Source of the DNA: FEN-1322 sp041663425
GTDB taxonomy: Bacteria > Omnitrophota > Gorgyraeia > 2-01-FULL-45-10
Assembly (NCBI GenBank): GCA_041663425.1
Contig: JBAYMS010000023.1
Coordinates: 1 to 22,559, forward strand
Direction of reading: 5' to 3'
Length of the DNA stretch: 22,559 nt
Every line of letters begins with the position of its first letter. The first letter of the stretch is position 1. Of the stretch, positions 15,612-20,639 are shown in pieces. A program made the position numbers and the translations under genes. Below the pieces are notes generated by a model. It ran no database searches and was not told where the DNA came from. It was given only the letters and a program-made list of their open reading frames with translations.

Positions 15612-15647
15612 TCAACCGAAGGTTCTTATAAATACTTTTTTACTCAT
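15612..15647 (-). pseudogene. MiaB-like start remnant (11 codons)
   Basis: ATG 15647 is preceded by AAGGAC at 5 bases and reads MSKKVFIRTFG before a TGA. MiaB proteins typically start with a KKVxIxTFGCQMN pattern, and the intact miaB here reads LYIKTFGCQMN. At the DNA level ATAAGAACCTTCGGTTG matches miaB's ATAAAAACTTTTGGTTG at 14 of 17 positions; differences are mostly synonymous. Homology ends exactly where the cassette sequence begins, inside the Cys codon. I read it as the original or a duplicated miaB 5' end cut by insertion. An 11-residue leader peptide is the alternative. Confidence 0.55.
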
Positions 15648-15683
15648 AAAATGTCCTTATACCGTATGATATTTAATTTTTAG

Positions 15684-15707
15684 CCTGTACTCAGAGACAG
15701 GTCTGAG
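15684..15707. other. Two overlapping, mutually exclusive inverted repeats
   Basis: CCTGT (15684-15688) pairs with ACAGG (15697-15701), while CTCAGA (15690-15695) pairs with TCTGAG (15702-15707). The stems cannot form together. They lie between the stop of the 255-residue membrane protein and the miaB-like remnant. No T-run follows, so this is not an ordinary terminator. It could be a switch or a protein-binding site; stems this short may also be chance. Confidence 0.25.
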
Positions 15708-15758
15708 ATTTCTGCAATAACCATCCCTAATCACTATTTTTAAGAGTGCGCTACATGC

Positions 15759-16526
15759 TTATTTAAAATTCGGTAAAACAAATATCATTAAATATGCGAA
15801 AACGGATATAATAAAAATTATTATTGGAAGAGTTATTAGCCATCCGAATTTCTTGGGATTTTTAATGGGGTCTTCGCCGAAAAAATTTTCACATTTATAC
15901 TTCGAAGTAAAATCAGCGAGGGCAACCATTGCATCCATTATTTCAATAATTTGTTGCACAGTCAGACGGCGTAGCCCTCTACATCTAAGCGAAACCTCTT
16001 TATCTATTACGCTGACTATCACTGAGCGCTTCAGCAATACGCCTATAACTCCTGCCATTTTCTCATTATTTATCAAATCATCCACTACGATATGATTGCT
16101 GGATTTTATAACCGCCTTTACGTTTTTTATACTAACCTCTCTGCCATAAAGTTTACCTGCTTTAAGAGCATAATAATCTATTCCATCACCTAATAAATAT
16201 TTTCTATTGGCCCTTAAAGAACACAACTGCTTATCCCCGGCGCTCTTTATCAGATATCCATGCCTGCCGTAAATTCCATAACCCTGGTCAAAAAGCGAGA
16301 TATTGAAATTATATCCTTTATAATCTCCACTAACCGTTAAAGCAGGTTGTCCCAAAACGAGGATTTTAGCATTTATTAGCGACTCGTTTTTCTGTAACTT
16401 TGCGCCAAGCTCTTCCGCAAGTCGCAAAAGATTTTTCTTGTCTCGAGCGTATTGAAATCGTACAAGAAACATACCGCATATAGCTATAAACCCTGTTAAC
16501 AAATATCCTATAATAGGTCCTGACAT
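15759..16526 (-). CDS. Membrane protein of unknown function
   Basis: 255 residues from ATG 16526, chosen because GGAAA then sits 7 bases upstream; an ATG two codons earlier is too close to it. There is one N-terminal membrane helix (GPIIGYLLTGFIAICGMFLV), a soluble middle of about 190 residues and a C-terminal helix (WLITLPIIIFIISVFAYLMIFVL). The middle holds GQPALTVSGDYKGYNFNISLFDQGYG, suggestive of a beta-rich domain, and a conserved-looking LRRLTVQQIIEIMDAMVALADF helix. I do not recognise the family. It follows the 70-residue membrane ORF by 16 bases on the same strand, so the two probably form a pair. No terminator is apparent after it. Confidence 0.7.
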   Translation of the reverse strand: MSGPIIGYLLTGFIAICGMFLVRFQYARDKKNLLRLAEELGAKLQKNESLINAKILVLGQPALTVSGDYKGYNFNISLFDQGYGIYGRHGYLIKSAGDKQLCSLRANRKYLLGDGIDYYALKAGKLYGREVSIKNVKAVIKSSNHIVVDDLINNEKMAGVIGVLLKRSVIVSVIDKEVSLRCRGLRRLTVQQIIEIMDAMVALADFTSKYKCENFFGEDPIKNPKKFGWLITLPIIIFIISVFAYLMIFVLPNFK

Positions 16527-16542
16527 ATGCATCTTTCCACTA

Positions 16543-16755
16543 CTACTTTCTAATTTCTATTAACGCTAATAAGACAAACGTCAATATTAGAACGCCTTCG
16601 ATAACTATTCGCCAATAGCCGAATAAATAAAAATATTCGAGCACTAAAAATAACGCGAGCAAAATAGTACCTATAATAGGCCATGCCTTCGTTCTCTGAA
16701 TCGGCTTATATACATATTGTACCGTCTGAGAATTTAAACCTTTAACCTGGTCCAA
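16543..16755 (-). CDS. Small two-helix membrane protein, start derived from the transposon end
   Basis: 70 codons from TTG 16755. Two hydrophobic segments, AWPIIGTILLALFLVLEYFYLF and WRIVIEGVLILTFVLLALI, are separated by a short turn. The first 14 codons (QVKGLNSQTVQY) lie inside the left inverted repeat of the neighbouring transposase element. No ATG occurs in the frame. Either the element replaced the real 5' end of this gene, or the gene now uses a start provided by the element. Family not recognised. Translation is uncertain; the downstream partner at 16526 makes a former two-gene operon likely. Confidence 0.45.
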   Translation of the reverse strand: MDQVKGLNSQTVQYVYKPIQRTKAWPIIGTILLALFLVLEYFYLFGYWRIVIEGVLILTFVLLALIEIRK

Positions 16756-16778
16756 ACTTCAACCTTTAAGCTGTCCCC
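16714..16778. repeat. Left 65-bp inverted repeat of the RAYT element
   Basis: Reverse complement of 17319-17383 without gaps. The outer about 33 bases differ at only two positions; the inner half is more diverged but ends in the same GGGGACAG. It overlaps the first codons of the 70-residue membrane ORF. Confidence 0.85.
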
Positions 16779-16849
16779 TATCAAACTATTTTAAAATACT
16801 TTGCAACAAAACCACCACTTTTCCCGTCTTTATATATAGGAGGTGCAAA

Positions 16850-17338
16850 ATGCCCAGATCGAACAGACTATACATTGATCACGCTTGTTATCATATTATC
16901 ACCAGGGGAAATCAAAAACAAATCATTTTCCTGGATGACCAAGACTTTGAGAAATATCTGCATATAGTAAGAAAAGCAAAAAGGAAGTACCTTATTTCGA
17001 TTTATGCATACTGCCTTATGCATAACCACGTACATTTATTAATAGAACCGTCCAACGCAAAAAATATATCAAATTTCATGCATTGGGTAAGCAGGGGCTT
17101 CACCGCATATTTTAATATGAAATACAATAAGGTGGGACATCTATGGCAAGGCAGGTTCATAAGCAAGCCTATTCTAAAAGGCTTATACTTATTGCAATGC
17201 GCAGAATACATAGAAAACAATCCTTTGAGGAGCGGGGTTGCAAACAATCTCATGTACTACGAATGGTCCAGCTATAAAGAGAGGAATATGACCGATAAAA
17301 CATCTTTATTAGATCCATGGGGACAGGTTCAATCTTAG
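16850..17338 (+). CDS. REP-associated tyrosine transposase (Y1_Tnp)
   Basis: 162 residues, the only convincing plus-strand gene. It opens MPRSNRLYIDHACYHIITRGN, the standard RAYT start. The HUH motif is His60-Val61-His62 (CLMHNHVHLLIEP) and the catalytic tyrosine is Tyr120 in YIENNPLRSG; GHLWQGRF is also diagnostic. These enzymes nick and rejoin single-stranded DNA at hairpins and are domesticated or mobile relatives of IS200/IS605 TnpA. AGGAGG lies 7 bases upstream of the ATG. The stop codon (17336-17338) lies within the right inverted repeat. The gene appears intact. Confidence 0.93.
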   Translation: MPRSNRLYIDHACYHIITRGNQKQIIFLDDQDFEKYLHIVRKAKRKYLISIYAYCLMHNHVHLLIEPSNAKNISNFMHWVSRGFTAYFNMKYNKVGHLWQGRFISKPILKGLYLLQCAEYIENNPLRSGVANNLMYYEWSSYKERNMTDKTSLLDPWGQVQS

Positions 17339-17383
17339 AACTGGGGACACGTTGAAGGTTTGAATTCTCAGACGGTACAATAT
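17319..17383. repeat. Right 65-bp inverted repeat of the RAYT element
   Basis: Begins GGGGACAGGTTCAATCTTAG over the end of the transposase gene, contains a second GGGGACA (17343-17349) and ends GACGGTACAATAT at 17383. Its outer end forms the abrupt last codons of the truncated gene at 17368-17430. Confidence 0.85.
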
Positions 17384-17430
17384 CTATAACCTTCTTTAAA
17401 CATCAAAACCGCATCTTCAGCCTTACCCAT
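17368..17430 (-). pseudogene. Truncated gene start, probably C-GCAxxG-C-C family
   Basis: ATG 17430 has GGGAG 9 bases upstream, inside the end of the GNAT gene, and starts 4 bases after that stop, an arrangement expected of a real operon gene. It reads MGKAEDAVLMFKEGYRYCTV and stops. The first 15 residues resemble the start of C-GCAxxG-C-C redox-type proteins, which normally continue FKEGxNCAQAV. The frame enters the RAYT right end at codon 16 and ends there. The rest of the gene is not found on the other side of the element, so the insertion came with loss of flanking DNA. The family call is from a short match. Confidence 0.55.
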
Positions 17431-17434
17431 ACTA

Positions 17435-17896
17435 TTATTCTCCCGCCTTTTCCATCCACACCATAACCGTGCCGCCGGAAGCAGCCTCTTCGCGGACTAT
17501 CCTATAGCCATGTTTAGTGTAGAGATGGATATTTTTTTCACTTTTCTGTCCGGTCATCAGCTCGTATTTTTTCGCGGATGAGAATACCCGCTCCGCCGCA
17601 TCGATCAGCTGTCCGCCAAACCCGCGGTCCTGGACGATAGGATGCACCACCAGCTTTTCGAGACAACAAACGCCGGCAGTCTCCGACGCCCGGATAGAAC
17701 CAACCAGGCGTCCGTTTAAAGTCATTGTAAGGAAAGTTTTAGACCGATATTCATTTTTTATACTTTCCATAGTTTGAGATAGTGGCGAGACAGCACACGC
17801 CCCATAAATAAGCGCTTCGCTCTGAAACGCCAGCTTCTGCAATTCTAAGATTGCGGGTAAATCGTTTTCTTGAGCACGGGCGATTATAGGATCCAT
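17435..17896 (-). CDS. GNAT family N-acetyltransferase
   Basis: 153 residues of typical GNAT size. It opens IIARAQENDLPAILELQKLAFQSEA and shows LVGSIRASE, then LEKLVVHPIVQDRGFGGQLIDAAE, where QDRGFGGQL is the acetyl-CoA pyrophosphate loop (Q/RxxGxG/A). It ends with YTKHGYRIVREE, the usual C-terminal Tyr-containing strand. It acetylates a small amine or an N-terminus; the substrate is unknown. The ATG is 2 bases after the LysE stop with GGAAA 7 bases upstream, so the two are translated together. Pairing with an amino-acid exporter suggests handling of an amino acid or related toxic amine, which is inference. Confidence 0.9.
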   Translation of the reverse strand: MDPIIARAQENDLPAILELQKLAFQSEALIYGACAVSPLSQTMESIKNEYRSKTFLTMTLNGRLVGSIRASETAGVCCLEKLVVHPIVQDRGFGGQLIDAAERVFSSAKKYELMTGQKSEKNIHLYTKHGYRIVREEAASGGTVMVWMEKAGE

Positions 17897-17898
17897 CG

Positions 17899-18537
17899 TT
17901 ATTTTTCCGATTTGGCTAAGGCCAAAGCCAGTCCGGATCCGATAAAAGCCGCTCCGGTAGCACAGTTATAAGATTTCCTAAACCATGGCAGATGGAATAG
18001 TATTCTCAATCCTGAAGCCGACGCCGCGTATAAAACAAAACCGATGAATGCAATCCCAGCAAGTGTTACAAAAACAACTGCGAACTCGTTCGCAGAAGCC
18101 TCTGAGATATCTATAAATTGCGGAAAGAGCGCCGTGAAGAACAGGATCCCTTTAGGGTTCACGACGGCGATGAAAAACCCCTCCCAAAATAGCTTCAACC
18201 GTGTTTTTCCACCCGCAAACGGCATGATGCTTTCAGCTATATGGCCCGAAGGCACTTTCTCAAAAAAAAGTTTTGCGCCGATATATAAAAGATAAAATGC
18301 CCCCGCTACTTTTATTATTGAAAAGATCGATCCAAAAACCATAAGAAGCGCCTTTAACCCTGCCAATGAAATAAATGCAATCACCAAATTCCCTATGGCA
18401 TTACCTATAGCGCTCGGAATTACGCGCCGGACACCGTATTTGACGCCTTGATTGATAGCCAAGAGCATACTGGGCCCCGGCGTTACCGTTGCCAAAAAAA
18501 CTATCGAAGAGTATGTCATGTAGTAGCTGAGTGTCAT
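17899..18537 (-). CDS. LysE/RhtB family exporter
   Basis: 212 residues with six hydrophobic segments. The N-terminal YSSIVFLATVTPGPSMLLAINQGVKYG carries the family's TPGP motif, and FWEGFFIAVVNPKGILFF is the second conserved block. Members export amino acids (lysine, threonine, homoserine, leucine and others) across the inner membrane. The substrate cannot be assigned from sequence. The ATG at 18537 has AGGA about 10 bases upstream. The gene follows the alpha/beta hydrolase by 28 bases and is joined to the GNAT gene. Confidence 0.92.
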   Translation of the reverse strand: MTLSYYMTYSSIVFLATVTPGPSMLLAINQGVKYGVRRVIPSAIGNAIGNLVIAFISLAGLKALLMVFGSIFSIIKVAGAFYLLYIGAKLFFEKVPSGHIAESIMPFAGGKTRLKLFWEGFFIAVVNPKGILFFTALFPQFIDISEASANEFAVVFVTLAGIAFIGFVLYAASASGLRILFHLPWFRKSYNCATGAAFIGSGLALALAKSEK

Positions 18538-18565
18538 CTTACAAGCGTCCTATCTTGGCACATCT

Positions 18566-19444
18566 TCATCGCTTTGTCTCGGCAAGGACATGACTGATCA
18601 TTCGCTCGAGCAACACATTAAACTCATCCGGCGCTTCCAACATAATAAAATGACCATGTCCTTTCATGAGCGCCATCTCATACGACGGTACAAGCTTCTT
18701 ATTGCCATCTACATTAACGGGCCACATGTCAGCGTTGACACTCTTAAGAGGCACTTTGAGGCCCTTGACCAGCTCCGGACCCGATACCTTGAAATATTCC
18801 TTCATCGAACTCAAAGCCACGTCCTGCGGAGCCGATGACACATCCAAAGCAATCACATTGATCAATTCCTTATCGGCATTAACAGGAAACATGCTACGGA
18901 CAAACTTCTGCGCCTCTGGAACAAAATTCGCAGCGATCGGCTCATAGATACTGTTTTTTACCTCATCCGGATAGACCATCCCAATATCTTCAAGGGTATC
19001 GACAGCTACCAGGCCGATAACCCGTTCAGGCGCGATCTTAGCCGCATATATAATTATCTCTCCTCCCATTGAGTGGCCCACCAATACTGCTTTCTTCACG
19101 TCAAGCTTCCGTAATACTACAGCCACGTCCTGGCCAAACGCTTCTGTAGTATAAACTTTTCTGCCAAAACCGGAATTACCGTGTCCAGCCAAGTCGATGG
19201 TGATTACCCGGTATTTCTTCGAAAAATACGGGATTTGATTGTACCAGTACCGGCTGTCACAGCACCATCCATGCACAAAGACCACCGTCGGATCAGTTGC
19301 CCGGCCATACATAGCGTAAGCGATCGGCACATTGTCCACTGAAAGAGTGTTGGCAACCGGCTGCGTATACGTATAAGACTCACAGCCGTATGCGCACGAG
19401 ACAACAATAGGAATCAGAATAATATAACGTGTCAGCTTATACAT
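18566..19444 (-). CDS. Alpha/beta hydrolase, putative lipoprotein
   Basis: 292 residues from ATG 19444, with AGGA about 10 bases upstream; a TTG two codons earlier is an alternative. A hydrophobic N-terminus (YIILIPIVVSCAYGCES) contains lipobox-like VVSC and AYGC, so the protein is probably exported and possibly lipid-anchored. The hydrolase fold shows the oxyanion motif FVHGWCCDS, DLAGHGNSG, the nucleophile elbow GHSMGG (Ser about 125) and a C-terminal GHGHFIMLEAPDEFN with the catalytic His; the acid is probably the Asp of VNADMWPV. Substrate unknown. It begins the operon hydrolase-LysE-GNAT-(truncated gene). Confidence 0.9.
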   Translation of the reverse strand: MYKLTRYIILIPIVVSCAYGCESYTYTQPVANTLSVDNVPIAYAMYGRATDPTVVFVHGWCCDSRYWYNQIPYFSKKYRVITIDLAGHGNSGFGRKVYTTEAFGQDVAVVLRKLDVKKAVLVGHSMGGEIIIYAAKIAPERVIGLVAVDTLEDIGMVYPDEVKNSIYEPIAANFVPEAQKFVRSMFPVNADKELINVIALDVSSAPQDVALSSMKEYFKVSGPELVKGLKVPLKSVNADMWPVNVDGNKKLVPSYEMALMKGHGHFIMLEAPDEFNVLLERMISHVLAETKR

Positions 19445-19536
19445 ATGCAATAATTCCTCTCTTAGAATTGAAGTAGTGCTGTTTAGATAATACTAGCTTT
19501 TTCGTGTTTATTTTAACATATAATGGCTTCCCTATA

Positions 19537-19575
19537 AATATAAAAGGCAAGCCAGTATGAAACCGGCTTGCCAAA
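19537..19575 (-). terminator. Intrinsic terminator after the NifX-like gene
   Basis: GGCAAGCC (19546-19553) pairs perfectly with GGCTTGCC (19565-19572) around an 11-base loop. On the minus strand the stem is followed by TTTTATATTTAT. It lies about 30 bases after the NifX-like stop and before the hydrolase gene, so it ends the DUF134-NifX unit. Confidence 0.75.
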
Positions 19576-19601
19576 TATAATTAATTTACATTAAATATTG
19601 T

Positions 19602-19967
19602 TTAGTGGCACCCGTGCTGCGCGCACGCATTCTGCACGGTTATCTCCTCGAGGCCGCCTTTTGTAAATTGGCTGACAATGTCTGCAACTGTTCCCGGTAT
19701 AGCCCTATAAGCCTTAATACCGTCTTCGTTAAGCTTTTGAACCGCCCTGGCACCCATTCCACCGGTAACCACTGCATCTATCTTCTTGCCTGTTAATGCA
19801 CTCATCGGCTGACACATGCCGTGTGAATGGTGCTGATTAGCGTTACTAATGATCTCAACGGAATCCTTTTCTATATCGACAATAGTAAAATATGGAGCAC
19901 TACCGAAATGACCATAGGCCATCGCGCCCATGCCTTCATTTGTTTCTGTTGGAATACATAGTTTCAT
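19602..19967 (-). CDS. NifX/NifB-type iron-molybdenum cofactor-binding domain protein
   Basis: 121 residues from ATG 19967, where AAAGGAGATG gives a strong Shine-Dalgarno; the frame is open further but without support. MKLCIPTETNEG, AYGHFGSAPYFTIVD, DAVVTGGMGARAVQKLNEDGIKAY and a Gly-rich loop fit the dinitrogenase iron-molybdenum cofactor domain. The His/Cys-rich patches (NQHHSHGMC and the C-terminal CAQHGCH) could bind metal. Stand-alone members occur in non-diazotrophs, where they bind Fe-S or Mo-S-Cu clusters (orange protein type), so no nitrogenase role is implied. It follows the DUF134 gene by 28 bases, a common partnership. Confidence 0.88.
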   Translation of the reverse strand: MKLCIPTETNEGMGAMAYGHFGSAPYFTIVDIEKDSVEIISNANQHHSHGMCQPMSALTGKKIDAVVTGGMGARAVQKLNEDGIKAYRAIPGTVADIVSQFTKGGLEEITVQNACAQHGCH

Positions 19968-19995
19968 TTTACATCTCCTTTGTCCTGTTATCCAT

Positions 19996-20292
19996 TTAAT
20001 CCACCCTTTCAATATTCCCACCCTCTATTTTAAGCGCTTTGGCGTGCAATAAAACATCTGCTATTTTTTTATGCGCGGAATTAATAATATTACCGAAGGT
20101 CTGCCGCGAGATATTCATTTTTTTAGCGGCACCTTCCTGATATAGGCCATTAAAATCGGCAAGCCTTATAGCCTCTAGCTCATCCAAGGTAAGTTTTATT
20201 TCCTCCAGCTTATCCATAGAGATGCCTCGTGGCTTGAAATAATTCGTATCCGGAGAGCACCTGACTCTTCTGCATCTACATGGCCTGGACAT
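19996..20292 (-). CDS. DUF134 (UPF0251) family DNA-binding protein
   Basis: 98 residues. It starts MSRPCRCRRVRCSP, the Cys/Arg-rich opening of the family, then LTLDELEAIRLADFNGLYQEGAAKKMNISRQTFGNIINSAHKKIADVL, a sigma-70 region 4-like helix-turn-helix. The two CRC clusters may coordinate a metal or cluster. Members are predicted regulators and commonly sit beside NifX-like or ParA/Mrp genes, as here. A strong promoter with a palindrome over its -10 box lies just upstream, consistent with autoregulation, which is inference. GAAGG precedes the ATG. Confidence 0.88.
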   Translation of the reverse strand: MSRPCRCRRVRCSPDTNYFKPRGISMDKLEEIKLTLDELEAIRLADFNGLYQEGAAKKMNISRQTFGNIINSAHKKIADVLLHAKALKIEGGNIERVD

Positions 20293-20307
20293 ATACCTTC
20301 TTCTTAG

Positions 20308-20327
20308 TTATTGGCATATGCTAATAA
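20308..20327. promoter_or_regulatory. Palindromic operator candidate upstream of the DUF134 gene
   Basis: TTATTGGCATATGCTAATAA is a 20-bp palindrome with 9 of 10 pairs matched. It overlaps the -10 box (20324-20329) and the expected start of transcription, the right place for a repressor. The DUF134 protein itself is the obvious candidate binder; this is inference. Confidence 0.6.
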
Positions 20328-20352
20328 TACCATACTCCTTGGAACTCGTCAA
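20324..20352 (-). promoter_or_regulatory. Promoter of the DUF134-NifX unit
   Basis: Read on the minus strand, TTGACG (20347-20352) and TATTAT (20324-20329) are 17 bases apart, a near-consensus sigma-70 promoter. Transcription would start about 25 bases before the DUF134 ATG. It lies downstream of the small-RNA terminator, so the unit is independent. Confidence 0.75.
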
Positions 20353-20360
20353 GCCTTCCA

Positions 20361-20393
20361 TCAAATTAAAAAGGCGCTGATATTATCAGCGCC
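20361..20393 (-). terminator. Intrinsic terminator of the candidate small RNA
   Basis: GGCGCTGATA (20373-20382) and TATCAGCGCC (20384-20393) are perfectly complementary around one central base (in practice a stem with a small loop). On the minus strand TTTTTAATTT follows. It separates the candidate RNA at 20366-20480 from the DUF134 promoter. Confidence 0.8.
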
Positions 20394-20480
20394 TGAAACC
20401 AGCAAGCACATGCTATATTTTCGATCCGAAAGCGTGCACAATCGCAAGTTCACTTACGTACGGTTCCTCCTTTATATAGG
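20366..20480 (-). ncRNA. Candidate small RNA of about 115 nt
   Basis: In a 347-base gap without a convincing gene, the minus strand shows a promoter (20486-20512), then about 115 bases, then an intrinsic terminator. The body can fold: GCAC and GCT (20431-20437) pair with AGC and GTGC (20406-20414) with a two-base bulge, enclosing a TTCG/CGAA hairpin (20420-20430). Near its 5' end it carries the motif ACCGTACGTAAGTGAA, which recurs in the leader of the HNH gene. An AGGAGG precedes the motif, but the only frame it could serve starts at GTG and runs through the terminator. It matches no RNA family I recognise. Confidence 0.45.
20449..20470 (-). repeat. Second copy of the shared leader motif
   Basis: Minus strand GGAACCGTACGTAAGTGAA, about 10 bases into the predicted small RNA. 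TTCACTTACGTACGG (plus strand) is identical to 15491-15505, and the next seven bases differ only by pyrimidine changes. Confidence 0.55.
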
Positions 20481-20485
20481 TATCT

Positions 20486-20512
20486 ATTATAGATCAGCTA
20501 CTGCTGAAACAA
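20486..20512 (-). promoter_or_regulatory. Promoter of the candidate small RNA
   Basis: A perfect TATAAT (20486-20491) on the minus strand has TTGTTT (20507-20512) 15 bases upstream; the one-base-shifted CTTGTT gives 16. The -10 box is strong, the -35 spacing slightly short. Confidence 0.55.
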
Positions 20513-20550
20513 GCGAATTTTGCTAATTTGAGAGGTCTATTCCTCGCCAA

Positions 20551-20577
20551 AATGTCCGCCCTGTTAAGGCGGACATT
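20551..20577 (-). terminator. Probable terminator after the RND pump gene
   Basis: AATGTCCGCC (20551-20560) and GGCGGACATT (20568-20577) form a perfect 10-bp stem around a 7-base loop, about 60 bases after the pump's stop codon. The minus-strand tail is TTTTGG, a short T-run, so termination may be partial. The structure is symmetrical enough to work in both directions. Confidence 0.6.
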
Positions 20578-20639
20578 GTTATTTTGGAGGCATTCTAGCA
20601 ATACATAGGTTAGCATTTTCACAAAAGAAAATTAAATAA

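Larger units (their letters stand above)
16714..17383 (+). mobile_element. REP-associated tyrosine transposase (RAYT/IS200-like) element, 670 bp
   Basis: The element consists of a Y1 transposase gene between two 65-bp inverted repeats. The outer ends (ATATTGTACCGTCTGAGAAT, 16714-16733, and its complement ending at 17383) are almost identical; the inner ends carry GGGGACAG. GGGGACA-type ends are common next to RAYT genes. Such single-copy elements usually move by single-strand HUH chemistry and leave no target duplication; none is seen here. Genes on both sides are altered at the boundaries. Confidence 0.8.

Noticed and set aside
19602..20292. Nitrogen fixation locus, suggested by the NifX-like domain
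   Set aside because: No nifHDK, nifE/N or nifB in the window; stand-alone members of this domain are common in non-diazotrophs.
20311..20526. 71-codon plus-strand frame across the DUF134 promoter and small-RNA region
   Set aside because: It runs through two hairpins and two promoters on the other strand and has no convincing ribosome site.
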